Part shown: positions 47,301 through 59,824 of the stretch, one piece after another
How positions within the stretch are numbered: the stretch's first letter is position 1
Layout of the letters: every line of letters starts with the position of its first letter
Source: Setomelanomma holmii
Taxonomy: Eukaryota > Ascomycota > Dothideomycetes > Pleosporales > Phaeosphaeriaceae
Direction of reading: 5' to 3'
Length of the DNA stretch: 64,000 nt
Assembly (NCBI GenBank): GCA_010015745.1
Contig: ML978178.1
Coordinates: forward strand, 267,981-331,980
Notes under the pieces: model-generated
Seen by the model: the letters and a program-made list of their open reading frames with translations, nothing else
What the model was told of the DNA's origin: nothing
Database searches by the model: none
Translations under genes and position numbers: made by a program

Positions 47301-49820
47301 TTGCTCTCCCGGCACACACGCTCAACCTCATTGAGTTGGCCCATGGTTGTGGCAGCCTCGATGTACTTGAACGTCACATCCTTGTCTTCAGCAACGTTGA
47401 CAATCGAGCCGAGGAAGAAGTATAAACCTTCAGCAGTTCTGTGCTTCTCGAGCAATTCAACGATCCTGTTGGCGCCGAGCAAATCAGAGTACTTCTGAGC
47501 AATTCGGATAACGGCTTGGAGGTTTTGACGAATGTTGGTTGTGAGCATTGCATCCAAGCACTCCAGGGAGAGCTCAACGGTGAGCTGACCGAAGTAGTTG
47601 ATCAGCCACTCTTCAGGAAGTTTTTCGGTCTGAACGATGATGCGCTTTACTGCCGTGGGGTCGTCATTGTGCTCGAGAGCTCGGGTAAGTAGGCCAGCAC
47701 CTTCGCAAAGCTGGGCAATGCGAACCTTGTCGTAGTGATGAAACATTTCGTTTCCTAGGATTGCGTCTGCCACTTGAGGAGCGTTCAGCAGATTCATCTC
47801 GAGTAGCTTAGTCTGCAGGTGGCCTTCCTCTGGTCGATCGTTGGACAAGACATCCAGGAGAAATGCGGTTGCTTGCTGGATCATGCCCTGTGATTGGAAG
47901 ATGTCAATGACCCTGTCTACCGAGATCAACGGGCCTCCCTCGTTCTTCGCAAGCTGTGATGCAAACTCTGCACCCTTTTCCGGATTAATCCTGACTACAT
48001 GCTGTAGAAGGACGTTGTAGTCGGGTGTGTAGCCAACGCCGTTGCAGTATTGGAGGATGAGGTCGTAGTGGCCGAGCTCGGCAAGAGACGCGACGACCTT
48101 CTGCGGTACGTTCGCCTCCTTGTAGATAGCCAGGGCGAGGTTAAGATCGTGAGGCTTGGCGAGGTCTCCGAGCTCTTCGGAGCAGAAGAGCTTGCCCTCC
48201 TTCTGCCACTTCTCAATGAGGTGCTTGCGGCCTTGAGCGAAAACTGGCCTGGCAAGCTCCAATGTCTCCTCCCTGTTCAAGCCGCCCTTGTCCAAAAGTT
48301 GGCCAAAGTACTGCAGTAATGTGGTAATCTGACCCGGCTGGTTAGGGACCTGGCGCAGCCTGTTTATGGTGTTCATTGTTCGCAAGAAGCCGCGTGGTGA
48401 GTTCGCGGCAACTTTAGCTGCTTCCGCGAAGTTCCCTTGTGACATCAGGGTCTCAAAGCGCTGAGAGTAAAGCTGATCAGCTCCAGGCAGGCCGCCCTTT
48501 GACGCAAGCTTGTACGCGATCTCCGCGCATGCTGGGTTCTCCATGATGTATGGGATCAAGGTATCTTCCCGGATTGTGGTATGCAGAACCTGTCCACGCT
48601 TGTTGATCACAACCACACCGGTGCCCGTATCATCGCGTACGGTCGTGAACACTGTCTCTTCCGAAATCCTGTTCAAGAACAAGGCGGTACCAGTCTCGAG
48701 ATCGTGCAGGTGGATGAAACCAAACTTCGTGATTACGACCAAGATGTTGTACTTGTGCGCGATGTGAATGCCAAGTGGGAAATCGCCAGTGCCCTCGGCA
48801 GGCCAGTGTATCGGAATGAGGCGCTTCGGGAACGCCGGATTCGAGGCGTTGTGGTCGACTTCGACGATATTGATCTTGGCCTCTCCGGATGTCGACTTGA
48901 CGGCGAATGCGAAAAGCTTTGTGTCGGTTGCGGCGCCGTCGAGACGGATTGTGCCGAAGGTTGCGGCGTGACCCTCGAGAGGTTGGCTAACATTCCTTGC
49001 CTTCGAGAATAGCTGCATGTTGCCGCGAATGCCACCGGCAGGGTTCGAGGTGATTCCGACTAAGCAGGACCAGCTCTCGTCATCGTTGGTGACGTAGTTG
49101 ATGATCTGGTTGTTCTATATGAAGTCAGCATAAACCGTGTTGATTCGATTAAGTCTGCAAACCTCGAGCTGCTCGCCTCGATCGAAGACCTTGCGCGGCG
49201 CCGCACTCTTCGAGTCAAGCACATCCCAGTGGTACACAGCTTTGGTGCTGACGAGCGCAAGTGTTGTCTGACTTATCCACCTCCAGAACTGAATGTCCTC
49301 TTGATGGCTGTAGGTCTGAAGGCGCTCTTTGGTCTCGAGGTTGAACAGCTGCAGTGTTCGGCCTTGCGCTTTCAGAGCTATGATGGGCTCAGTCAAGTGC
49401 ATGATGGCGCTGTCGGCGCGAATCGGTCTCCGAATGATGTTGTTTGTGTTCTTCAGATCGATGATGACGGTCTCGGCGGGAGCGTTGGCTTCGCTGTTGA
49501 CCTGGCGCACACAGACATACTTGTCGGACTCGAGCGTCTGAGGAAGCTGTTAGCACACCTGCAAAGGGCGGATGGCATGGATTAGGGTCCACATACGCAG
49601 TTCTGCCATGATATCGATGCCGGCTGTAATTTGTGTTAGCTTCCTTTTTCTGCTGCCTTCGCGGTGAGAGGCTCGGTTTCTGTTGGCAGGACGTACGGTG
49701 ATGTTCAGGTTGGTCAGCTGTACACCCATTGATTAGCTTCCGTACGTAGAACCTCAATCTCTCAAATAGACATACCAGCGTCGGCTGCGCGACGTGCAAT
49801 GGGACTTGTCGCTGAGCCAT
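44357..49820 (-). CDS. CHC1: Clathrin heavy chain
   Basis: Eight exons: 49820-49776, 49717-49697 (21 nt), 49623-49597 (27 nt), 49537-49163, 49114-46897, 46838-46453, 46387-44762, 44710-44357; 1683 aa, the usual size. Clathrin heavy chain forms the triskelion legs that coat endocytic and Golgi vesicles. The N-terminal beta-propeller appears after joining four small exons: ..[32 protein letters not shown], matching the family order L-T-N-L-x-I-x-P-A-S-I. Then the linker and long alpha-solenoid leg repeats ([36 protein letters not shown]). The C-terminus has the trimerisation region ([29 protein letters not shown]) and a Gly/Pro-rich end. Frame and splice signals agree at every junction. Confidence 0.96.
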
Positions 49821-50727
49821 GTTTGCGACAGACCAGCTCCAAGCTCACCGGGGTGAGAGGGCGCGCAAGTTGAGGGTATTAGAAGAAAAGAAGAATCAAG
49901 CCCAGATGCACAACTCCAGAGGCGCGCAATAGGAAATGAAAGACTGGTCGGAGCGGCGGGGTGAGGGTGAGTTTGGGGATGCTTTCTCGAGAAAGGAGCT
50001 CCTCGTGTTGTTTCCACATACGCTGGAGGGCAAGAGCGACCGTGCCCACTAATCCACGCTTACCCGCATTTGGCGTCAGCCAAGGATTACGTCCCGTAAC
50101 AGCTGCCAAAGACCCCTGCATTGTCTTTCAGAGTATTTGTCGTTTGTGAGTGTCGATAGAGAGCAACCGCCCAGCGGAAACGTGGTCACGAGCTCGATGT
50201 GGGTACTTGTCCTATTAACACTAAGAATGAAGCTCTAGGTGAAAGAGGATGACGCTGGCACTAGGCTTTGCAATAACTCGTGGCCGATCGAGTAAAGGCT
50301 CTCCCAAATTACCATCACAGCACCCTGTATAACCTCAAAGAATTTCGTCTGTACAGCTGCAAGGGGCAAAACCTTCTGAAGATATTTAGGCTTGTGTATG
50401 ATGACAAGTCGTGGCTGATTAAAATTCGAGATGATGGAGCTGAGCGGGCACGAACTGTTGCGACACCTGGTGCTGAGTTGAGGCAGTGCGATGGGCAGAG
50501 TGCTCCTGGAGGATCTATTACAGCCTGAATAAGAGGTAGCTCAGATCTAGACATCACGCAGAGTTATTCTGGAATATGTGTGATTACTTTTCGTCCCATT
50601 TGTTGTCATTACTTCCCAGCAGCCCAATTGCTTGCCTATTATGTGCCTCCATACAAACTTAGTCGAGATCGCAAACAGGTATCAAACTCAGAAAATCAAT
50701 AACAGTACGAAGTCGTTTCAAGACAGC
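49821..50727. other. Intergenic region 5' of clathrin heavy chain
   Basis: Clathrin promoter side and 3' flank of the Eis1-like gene. No supported feature. Confidence 0.5.
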
Positions 50728-53410
50728 TCAGATTCCAACCTCGCGAAACTTCGAGTCACGATTTGGGCTACCTTTCCGCGCCTTGTCCGCATCCGTAGTG
50801 AAGGTGGGTGGAGGCGCCAAGGCCTCATCGAAAGTGTCGAGTGTCTCCTCATACTCAGTCCCGCCTGAAGCACCAGTACTCTTAGTAGTGATGCGTTCTG
50901 CGGAGCGGCCCCTCGGCGCCGGTTCCTCATAGTTGGAGAGGGACGACACATCTGAATAAGCATCGTCAAGCTCATTGACGTGCGGGACGGATGATGGCTC
51001 CACATCGCCTAGATTATGCGGACGCTCATCGTCGGAGACAGCGGTGGTAGGCGAGGTGTGAGATTGCGCTTGGGAAGTGGAAGAGCGCAGAGTCGCACCC
51101 CCAACGAACCCTGTTTGTTCTTTGTCCTTGCCCATGTCGGTCGTGCTGAATGTTCCAGCGGAGGTGTGCTTAGATCGACGCTTGAGCTTGCTAAAGATGG
51201 ACTTTATACCCTTTGGAGAAGTAGGCGATGCTAAATCTGCCTCATTCTCGGACGCTCGCTGTTGCGAGACTGCAGGAGTAGGATCTCTATAAAGATAATC
51301 ATTCTCGTTCGCGCTCGCATTGGCCTCTGCAATGATGGGCGCTGCGCTGGGCACCTCCTTAGATTTGCGCCTCTCCTTGTTAGCAAGTCGGTCTTCTTCA
51401 GCTTTCCTTGCCTTTTCTGATTCTTTCTCTTGTTTGACTGCTTCTTTTCCTTCCTTGGCAGCGGCTTTCTCTTCTGCACTTCGAAGTTTTGCGGCCCGCT
51501 TCTCTTCGTCTAGCAATTATTAGCACAGTATCTTTTGAGTACTTCGATCGCTTACCTTTGACTTGTCTCTCCTCGGCCTTGATCTCTGCTGCACGCTCTT
51601 TCTCGACCTTCTCACGACGCTTCTTCTCCTCCAACTCGAGCCTCCGCTCCTCTTCCGCAGCCCTTCGCTTTTCGTCCCCGGCTCGTCGCTTCTCAGTCTT
51701 CTCAGTGATCTCATCCAGAGTCGGTTGAATTCGGGCTTGCGCAATTGCATCGATGTCGCTCTGGTCCATCCATTTGCCATTGCCAATGTGTACTTTGCCG
51801 TGGTTCTCCATGCGCGTTTCCGAGTTGGCCACTGCTTTCTGCCTAGCCTTCTCATCCCACTGTGCAATCATTGCGGGAGACATATTGCCCGTCTCGTCAT
51901 ATATCTTCTTATCCATACCCTGCATCTGAGCCTGGACTTTGCGCTCTGCTGCAGCAATAAGGTATTTACGATCGTTTTCACGCTTCTTCGCATCAACATC
52001 TGCCAGCTGCTTATTGAACTGATCCATCTGGGAGCGGATGCGGCGCGACCGGAAGTCGTCCTCGTCCGAGTCAGAGTCGTCCGCGGCGACCTTGGAGTCA
52101 CTATTTGCCCGGTTACGTCCACGGCGTATAGACAACTTCGAACGTGGCTTTTCGTAGCCGTAGTAGCTGCGGTAAGCGGCGTTTTCGTCATAGCCAATCT
52201 TTGCAAGCCGTTCCTGGGCGAGCTTCTGCGCAGCTTCCTGGATGCCTATGTATTGCATGGCCTGTCGTTTGATATCCTCTTCACCAGTAACTGGTTGTTG
52301 ACCATGCGCTGCAGTAGCACCCGAACGAGCAGCCGATGCTCCGTCAATGTGTTGCTGTTGCACGTCGTACATCTTCTTTGCCATTGAGATAGCAGATGCG
52401 CGGAGGGCAGCGTTGTGGTTCTTCTCCTCTACCTCCAAAGCGACCGGAGGAGCACTCGTGTACATATCTCGGGAGACGCTCTTTGCGTGCTGTATACGCG
52501 CTGCCTCCATTGCACCAGATGCAAGCTTATTGGACCCTGCCGTAGAAGCCTGCGGCTTCGTTCTCATCGATGGACTTGAGGCCAACGTGGCGGCGCTGAG
52601 CGCATTCTTTGCAGAATTCCTAGAGTCAGGATAAATCTCGGCAGGTGGCGGAGTTGACTGCGCACGCATGCGCTGTGAGGATGTGTGCGCTCCAGTAGCT
52701 GCCGTGAAAGCATTTTTCCTTCCTGCGTCGGTATATCCATAGTCGACTGCACCAGGACCGAGGTTTTGCTTGCGCATGGCGATGTTGGCTGCTGAATTGC
52801 CCTCGGCACTGGCTTCGGGCTGCCACAAGTTCAATTTCCCGCCGTCTCGGTGGGCAAGGAGGGCTGCTTTTGAACCCGCAGCACTAGCCTCGGGTTGCCA
52901 CAAGGGTGCCATCTTGTAGTCGTTTGCTAACAATGCAGCTTTGCCTGCAGCAGACGATTGCTCGGGTTTCCACCACTCTGGACTCTTCTTGTTTTGGTTG
53001 GCAAGGAGCGCAGCGGCTCCAGCGGACGACTTGGTGTCTATTCCGACCACTGGGAAGCTAGGCAGATCCGATGCTTTCGCATATTTGAGGCTCGTAGCGG
53101 CGCCTGGTGAAAGTGTTAGTTTGAGATAGCTGTTGACCATTTGTGGGCTGCACTCACTTGCTGAAGAGAGCTTGCCGTCCGGTCCGAGTGGATTCACGCT
53201 CCGTGCATCTTTTGCTTTGTGGTTCGTCGAGTACAGAGCAGCAGCCGAGGCCTGGTCTTGCAGCGCGTGTCCCTTTGTTTGATGTGCAGAAGGGTCAGGG
53301 CAGCGCATGCTCGTGTCTGCGGACCGTGGTGGAGCCGCATCATCCGTAATCCTTTGGGTCCCACCGTCAGCGCCTGTGGGCGCGCTCGCCGTCAAGGCTG
53401 TCGTCGACAT
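50728..53410 (-). CDS. EIS1: Eis1-like eisosome protein
   Basis: Three exons: 53410-53158, 53103-51556, 51509-50728; introns of 54 and 46 bp; 860 aa. Eis1 is a component of eisosomes, the plasma-membrane furrows that organise sterol- and sphingolipid-rich domains. The N-terminal half has the family's recurrent Ala-rich units: GAAALLANQNKKSPEWWKP, GKAALLANDYKMAPLWQPE, SKAALLAHRDGGKLNLWQPE and SAANIAMRKQNL, with A-A-L-L-A plus an aromatic W-x-P every ~25-30 residues. The second half is highly charged and probably coiled coil (EEERRLELEEKKRREK, AAAKEGKEAVKQEKESEKA). Residues near the C-terminus are acidic and Ser/Thr-rich. The first intron is a multiple of three with no stop, so an unspliced form would still be open. 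Confidence 0.85.
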
Positions 53411-54232
53411 GGTCGCAACAATTAGTATTCACTTATTCGTCCAGTACAAGAAAGTTCAGGGCGGTATATTGGAACAATTGAGAGCTGCAGAAAACCAGCA
53501 GAAAGTGGACGCCAGGAGGTGTTTTTGGTGCGAACATGGCTAATATGATGATGGCGTAGTATCGTTCGCTGAGCGTGATGTCATAATCTGTGCTGCGGAA
53601 GATCGCCTAGCGTGCTTGCCCTGTTCTGGGCTGGTCGCTGTTGCCCTGTAGATCGGTGCACTTCTCCAGACCACATTGAGTTTACGCACGCGCCGACTTG
53701 GTCAAAAACGTCACATCTGGCCGACCCCACAAAAGTGAATCTTCCAAGGACAGTCACAATTTCATTTCTCGATCCCTGCGTACATCGCACGCTTTCGTCG
53801 CTCTCTGCATTCCGCAATGTGGCAACTAACCGGGCATTTTGGAACATGAACTCCCTGCGAACTCGTGCGATAGGCGGGGGCCAGTGCCTTTGCACGGTTT
53901 TGGTGCCTCGGTCTTTCTGCCCACCACGCGGCTACTCGACAAACCTCCGAGCGAGGGCATTGGCCCACCCTGGCGCCATCAACTGGCATTCACTATTATT
54001 TTGAAGTCCGATACTAGAGTATGAAAAGGAAACAGTATCAATTGATGTCTGATCTGCTGCAAGGATCAGTTAATTCAAAATGTGCTAGACTGGTGCTGGG
54101 GACCTACGTCAGCGCGCAGTCTGCCTCGCAACCTGCTGCCACTTTTTGACGAGTTTCTCCGTTATTAAAATCTCAACCTTACTCCGTGAGACCGTTTGCG
54201 CCAAGAGATTCGCATCTTTGAACATAACAGAT
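53411..54232. other. Divergent promoter region, EIS1-like and phosphatase
   Basis: 822 bp between two divergent starts. The plus-strand frame 53612-54004 has no motif or good start context and I do not call it. Confidence 0.5.
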
Positions 54233-55260
54233 ATGGCAGAGTCGCTACAAACACCCTTAAAGACTATACTCAATTTCCGAGACGCCGGTCGCTACATCAA
54301 TGGGGTCACGGGTGTAGAGTGCGTTTTCACGCGAACACGATTAGTCTCTTTCTAATTATTCGCAGACGGCTGAGAACAGGACTGTTCTATCGAAGTGCCC
54401 GACCAGGTTCGTTCACACTGCCCACTTGATTTTCCAGAACTAAAAAATTGCAGACGAAGCTTCCTTCCAGGACAGGCAGAGGCTCGTGAAGGATTTCGGA
54501 GTGAAGAGCATCATCGATTTGCGAACCAAGTAAGTGCTCGCCCGAGATTCTGAAACACAGCATTAAGCGATTCAGAACAGAACACATCGAGCAGGCACAG
54601 AAGCGCGATGTAAAGATCAAAGCCTCTGCCGCAATACCACAGACGAACGAGGACGTCGCAGAACCCCTCAAAATTCCCGGCGTCACATACCATGAGATCA
54701 ACTTCAACGGCTCGTCATTCTCTCGGATGCTCATCTCGAAGCTCTCTTGGCTCGAATTCTTTCGGCTAGCTGGGCTCATGATCTTTGGATATCGTAAGGA
54801 CGCAATAAAGATCCTCGCGCCACACATGAATGAAATGGGTCTCATTGGGCTCGCAGAGAGCTCAATAGACGTATGCAAGGGCGAGGTCAAGCAAGTCTTC
54901 GACGTGTTAACGGACGAACAAAATTGGCCTGTTTTGGTGCATTGTACCCAGGGCAAGGACCGGACCGGGTTGATCGTGATGCTGGTGCTCTTCTTGCTGG
55001 ACGTGGACCAAGCAGCCATTGACCAAGATTACAGGCTCTCAGAGTCTGAGCTCGCACCGGAAATGGAGAGCAGAGTGAAGGAGATCCAGTCCATTGGTTT
55101 GACAGAGCAATTCGCTATCTGTCCTCCGCACGTTGTAAGCAGCGCCTACACACACATCACCACGAGATATGGCAGTACGCAGAAATACCTAGAGTCTGCT
55201 GGCGTCAGCGGTGAGGCCATAGACCGTCTGAGGAGATTGTTGCTTGCAGACGCGTCGTAA
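54233..55260 (+). CDS. Atypical protein tyrosine/lipid phosphatase (C-x5-R)
   Basis: Four exons: 54233-54318, 54366-54406 (41 nt), 54454-54529, 54576-55260; 295 aa. The signature WPVLVHCTQGKDRTGLIVML (~184-203) contains the catalytic Cys and Arg of the C-x5-R phosphatases, in the H-C-x-x-G-K-D-R-T-G form of the Tyr_phosphatase3/LipA-like family. The conserved N-terminal pieces are present too: NFRDAGRYI (N-F-R-D-x-G), LRTGLFYRSARP and IIDLRT, which in this family line the active site and are split over exons 1-3. Such enzymes act on phosphotyrosine or phosphoinositides; the substrate here is unknown. The first donor (GTGCGT at 54319) was picked because it is the only one giving the right phase. 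Confidence 0.87.
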
Positions 55261-55592
55261 AGTCTTGGTAGCAAGGATGGAATGTGGGTCTTCACGTGGA
55301 CTGAAGGGTTACAGCGAGATCTCGGGATCCTTAGGAAGTAAGTGACGGGCAGCCAGATCAACTCACCTCCTCGGCTTTTCATACTGTACCGTGTACACAG
55401 TCTGCCAGAATAATAAAGCTGGGCGTAGGAAGTTCCAAGGTGTTCATCTTGAGGTGCATTATCAGATGTTTGGAGCTAAACTGAAGTTACACCAGCTCCC
55501 CTGCCTTAGCTTCGCTTAAGCTCACCGCCCGCCCGTCCAAAACTCTCAACACCTGCGTTCGGAGTCTCGCAAATTTCCACAGAAGGTGCAAA
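55261..55592. other. Tandem intergenic region
   Basis: Phosphatase 3' UTR and methyltransferase promoter. No feature recognised. Confidence 0.55.
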
Positions 55593-57308
55593 ATGAGCAG
55601 CAATACTTCTGAGGAGAACTTCGAGTGGGTAGAGACGCCGCCGGCGCCTTCGCCCATCACGTCCAAGTTCGATTGTGGGGTGAAGACCACCTCGGTAAGT
55701 TCCTCGCAGATAAATTGACGAGAGCCCCGCCAGCCATTGAGCCTCGAGTCCTTGAGCCAGCAAGCCAGTACTAAGTGAACAACAGTACCCAACCATCGCC
55801 AATGCCCCGCTACCCGCAGAAGGCTCCGGTCGCGAGTCCTTCAACAACACCTTCCTCATCTCGCTCCTCGTCGGTGTGCCCGCCTATATTACATGGAGCT
55901 GGGGCATGGGCTTGAAGACCTGGGTCTTCCTAGCCATTGTCCTATTTCTTCCCATCCTCGGTCCCTTCTGGTGGCTCACCTCCGAATTCGCACCCCGCAT
56001 GAACGAGAAGGCCAAGCTACCTGGCAAGCCGATCGAACATTACCTGAAATTCAACAAGGCAGAGGACCGGGACGCATACTATGGCAAGAAGCTCATTCCT
56101 ATCGAGACCTTCCAGGAGAAGTACTTCGATGGTGAGGTGGAGCTCAATGGCGACATGCTCGAGATCCTCGAGTGGCGCCATGACTGGTCGAAGCCACGCT
56201 TTACCCTCGGACTCATCAAGCACTTCCTTTTTGGATTTATCCCCGAGATGATCCTGCACTCCCGATCTCAAGGTGCGAAATAATAGGTCACTCCAACACG
56301 ATGGAAGACTAATATGATTTTCAGACGAAGAACAGGTCCGAGACCACTACGACCGCGGCGACGACTTCTACGGCTGGTTCCTTGGTCCTCGCATGATCTA
56401 CACCTCGGGCGTCATCTCTGACATCAACAAGGAAGAGAGTCTCGAACAGCTCCAAGACAACAAGATGGGTATCGTCTGCGAGAAGATCGATCTCAAGCAG
56501 GGCGAGAAGATGCTCGACATCGGCTGCGGATGGGGCACGCTCGCTCGATTTGCTTCCGTCAATTACGGCGCGAACGTCACCGGTGTCACTCTTGGTCGCA
56601 ATCAGACTGCCTGGGGCAACAACGGTCTTCGAAAGTCAGGCATCGAAGAAGACCAGTCCAAGATTCTCTGCATGGACTACCGTGATATTCCCGTCCCCGA
56701 GGGTGGCTTTGACAAGATTACCTGTCTCGAGATGGCCGAGCACGTTGGTGTTCGCCGCCTTGGAGGCTTCTTCCGCCAAGTCTATGACATGCTTGACGAC
56801 GATGGTGTCTTCTTCCTCCAGATTGCTGGCCTCCGTAAGGCATGGCAATTCGAGGACTTCACATGGGGTCTGTTCATGAACAAGTATGTTTTCCCTGGAG
56901 CTGATGCTTCTACTCCTCTTGGTTTCGTCATCGATACTCTTGAGGGCGCTGGTTTTGAGGTGAAGATGGTCGATACAATTGGAGTACACTACTCTGCTAC
57001 CTTGTGGAGATGGTACCGCAACTGGCTCGCAAACAAGGACAAGGTCACTGCAAAGTATGGCAAGCGATGGTACCGCGTAAGTTACTTGCATCAGCAGACA
57101 CATGCGGCTCAAACTAATTCTCAACCAGATCTGGGAGTATTTCCTCGCCTACTCCACGATTGCGTCCCGTCAAGGTACTGCGACATGCTTCCAGATTACT
57201 CTGGTGAAGAACTTGAACGCTGTTCACCGTGTTGACGGCATCAAATCGCAGTATAGTCTGGCTGGTGCTCTCGCTGCCAGCAAGGCCAAGCTGTCCAAGA
57301 AGGCATAA
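55593..57308 (+). CDS. MTS1: Sphingolipid C9-methyltransferase
   Basis: Four exons: 55593-55694, 55786-56272, 56325-57076, 57129-57308; 506 aa, typical for the family. The enzyme adds the C9 methyl branch to the sphingoid base of fungal glucosylceramides, using S-adenosylmethionine, in the ER. Two membrane segments near the N-terminus: FLISLLVGVPAYITWSW (~57-73) and WVFLAIVLFLPILGPFWWL (~82-100). The methyltransferase part is of the cyclopropane-fatty-acid-synthase type: HYDRGDDFYGWFLGPRMIYT, the SAM site MLDIGCGWGTLARFA (~258-272), VTGVTLGRNQ and CLEMAEHVGVRRLGGFFRQV. It ends with SKAKLSKKA, a di-lysine-like ER signal. All junctions restore family sequence. Confidence 0.93.
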
Positions 57309-57883
57309 ATGTGGGTCACAAGAAAATCTGCACGGTTACTGTCTTAGCGCGGGTGACATGCGATTCATGACCAATGCGCCACGATTTCACGAGGATGACT
57401 GGGGAAGTACAGTGACCCTAGATGGGTCGATTCTGACGAAGAGAAGGGGAGTGATGTTCGTAAAACATGTGGAGGCTGTGGGATGAAAGCTTGACGCCCG
57501 AATGACATGCGTGCAAGGCGGAATGAGCATGGAAGGAAGAATTGAGCATTGCAAATAAGTGCTTTTGACCGCATATAACACTATCTTGCAATCTATATCT
57601 AAACGTTGTTATTCGCTAGGACCATTGTTCATTTGTCTTCTCCGCCCGCCCGCCTGCCCGCCCGCTACTGTTCTCGAATGGCTCTGTCTCCCTTTGGCCG
57701 GCGACCAATTTCTTCCAATCCTGTCTCAACTACACCTGCCTCATGATGGCTATGTAACCGACGCTGAAGCCTCAGAGACTAAAACCTTAGTCTATGATTC
57801 CACGCACGACAAAGTGCGTGACAGCAGCCAGGTTTACGGTTGGCCTGAATCTATGCTTCCTGGGGTCTTATAGCTCGACTCCT
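57309..57883. other. Convergent 3' flanks
   Basis: Between the methyltransferase and adenine deaminase stops. A C/G-rich simple sequence, repeats of CCCG near 57645-57665, is the only notable element. Confidence 0.55.
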
Positions 57884-58954
57884 TCACCCACTGGTGTGCT
57901 TTCGCACGCAGTCGTCAAGTATACTAAGAAGCTCGTTCTTCCTCGCCTGATCGCACCAACTTCCTTCAATCGAGTTCTGTACGATGACCTTCCACTCGCC
58001 TACGCTCAAGTCAAAGGCTTCCTGCACCGCGCAGTAGTTGTTGAGAATGTAGCCGCCAAAGTAAGCTGGGTCATCGCTGTTCAGACTGAATTTGACACCA
58101 GCCTCAAGGAACTTGCGGATGGGCACCTGCCCGACATTCTCCACAGCTCGGAGACATACGTTGCTTAGAGGGCATACGGTAAGCATGATTCTCTCCTTGA
58201 TCACGCGCTCCATCAGGGCAGGATCTTCAACGAGCCGAATACCGTGATCGATGCGCTCGGCATGCAGTGCGTCAAGAGCTCCAGAGATATACGTCGGGTC
58301 GCCCTCCTCTCCTGCATGCGCCGTCCTCCGAATCCCCTTCTTCTGAGCTTCCGCATACATCTCCTCAAACAACTCCGGGCGGAAACCCACTTCACTCGAA
58401 TCCAAACCCAGACCCGTAATCACCCTGTCTTCATCATCAAAGTACCCGCCTGCAACCGCTGCCGCCATCGTCTCCCTCGACTCCTGGACCGGCAAATGGC
58501 GCAAAAAACACATGATCAGCTTACTCGTCACGCCCAACTCTTTCTCCGCACGCTTACACGCGGCATTAAACCCCGCGACGACCGTGTCCAACTCAATTCC
58601 CCGCGCCGTGTGACTCTGCGGATCGAAGAAGACTTCAGCGTGCTTGACGCCGTCTCTGGCGGCCGTGCTGAAGTACTCCCAGCCCAGCATTTCAAAGTCA
58701 TCTTGTGTGATGACGGCGTCTAGGGCGCGGTAATAGTAGTCCAGGAAGCTCTGCAAGTTGGTGAAATGCTGATAGCGCGCAGTCAGCGCTTCGGGCGAGG
58801 CATATGCTGGGTCCTCGGAGGCGGAAGGTAGTGTGATGTTGTTTTTGGCGGCGAGTTGAAAGACTAGGCTGGGGGAGAGACAGCCCTCGAGATGGAGGTG
58901 ATGCTCGCATTTTGGGAGCGCGGCGAGGAGGGCGTGGAGGTTGGATTTGCACAT
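57884..58954 (-). CDS. AAH1: Adenine deaminase
   Basis: Single exon, 356 aa. It converts adenine to hypoxanthine in purine salvage, in the cytosol and nucleus. Metal-binding and catalytic motifs of the adenosine-deaminase superfamily are all visible: H-x-H in KCEHHLHLEGCLSP (~15-28), RTAHAGEEGDP (~208-218, catalytic Glu), ERIDHGIRL, TVCPLSNV and SLNSDDPAYFGG (~287-298, metal-binding Asp). The S-N-V after C-P-L and the short overall length fit the fungal Aah1 adenine deaminases rather than true adenosine deaminases; this is a family-level call. The start ATG follows a CACCAAA-like context. Confidence 0.93.
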   Translation of the reverse strand: MCKSNLHALLAALPKCEHHLHLEGCLSPSLVFQLAAKNNITLPSASEDPAYASPEALTARYQHFTNLQSFLDYYYRALDAVITQDDFEMLGWEYFSTAARDGVKHAEVFFDPQSHTARGIELDTVVAGFNAACKRAEKELGVTSKLIMCFLRHLPVQESRETMAAAVAGGYFDDEDRVITGLGLDSSEVGFRPELFEEMYAEAQKKGIRRTAHAGEEGDPTYISGALDALHAERIDHGIRLVEDPALMERVIKERIMLTVCPLSNVCLRAVENVGQVPIRKFLEAGVKFSLNSDDPAYFGGYILNNYCAVQEAFDLSVGEWKVIVQNSIEGSWCDQARKNELLSILDDCVRKHTSG

Positions 58955-59824
58955 TTTGGTGATTAAGCGGTTGCAAAGGTATATCTATGGTATGCTCTAC
59001 AGGGCTGACCACTATTTTATATGCCTCTGGGATACCTTCTGAAACAAACCTACAAGTGGTGGATACTTGCACATTTTTAGCTGATTAGAGTTTTCTTGCC
59101 ATCGGGGAACGCCGGCGGTGATGGACGACTCGTGTCAGTTCTCCTTATCTGTACTTCTGACCTCTCATATGGCAACATATCGCTGTGGCATTAAGAGCCA
59201 TAAGAATGCACTGCGACTTCGTACATCTGGTGGTGTGTGCTCGACTTGCGACGCCAAGTTGTTGGTTACGAGTCTGCCGCCTGACCCACCACAGCTCAAC
59301 GCCGTCGCTCACTCCAGTCTTTTCTACAGGCATCTCAAAGCTCGATAAGGAGCTTGGGAAGAGCACTATATACCAATCTGAGAAAGGACCTGCTCGATGC
59401 TTTTGACTTCGTTCTTGGTCTCCGAGTCGGAGCCCGATGGCCAATAATGGGCAATGCATCTGCTAGCTTGTAAGCGTGGGGATGGCGCTAGTCGGGGTGA
59501 CAGGCTCGGTTAGGAGCTCCTTCTGCTTGCACCGCAACGCTAACGTCATGATCTAGAGGCTTGTGCTCGCAACACACCATCTTGGCAGATATGGATGTGT
59601 TCTTGCCGCTGTCCAAGCATATATCGTCGTGCGATGCGACATTGCTCGGCAGCCTCTTCTCTGAACCCAGTTAGTGAACTGCAAGGACGGTAATCGCCCG
59701 ACCTGCACCTGTTACAGGCATTGAAGAGGCCAAGCATCCTTGTCAGCGCTACTACGCCTCAATATCTCGCAACAGATATATCTCACAGCTATCAATCATC
59801 TCCAACTCCTCGATAACAGGCGAC
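58955..59824. other. Divergent promoter region, AAH1 and P450
   Basis: 870 bp between two divergent starts; no gene seen. On the minus strand an AT-rich TATATAAAAT-like element lies near 59012-59021, about 60 bp before the AAH1 ATG, and could be its TATA box. Confidence 0.5.
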
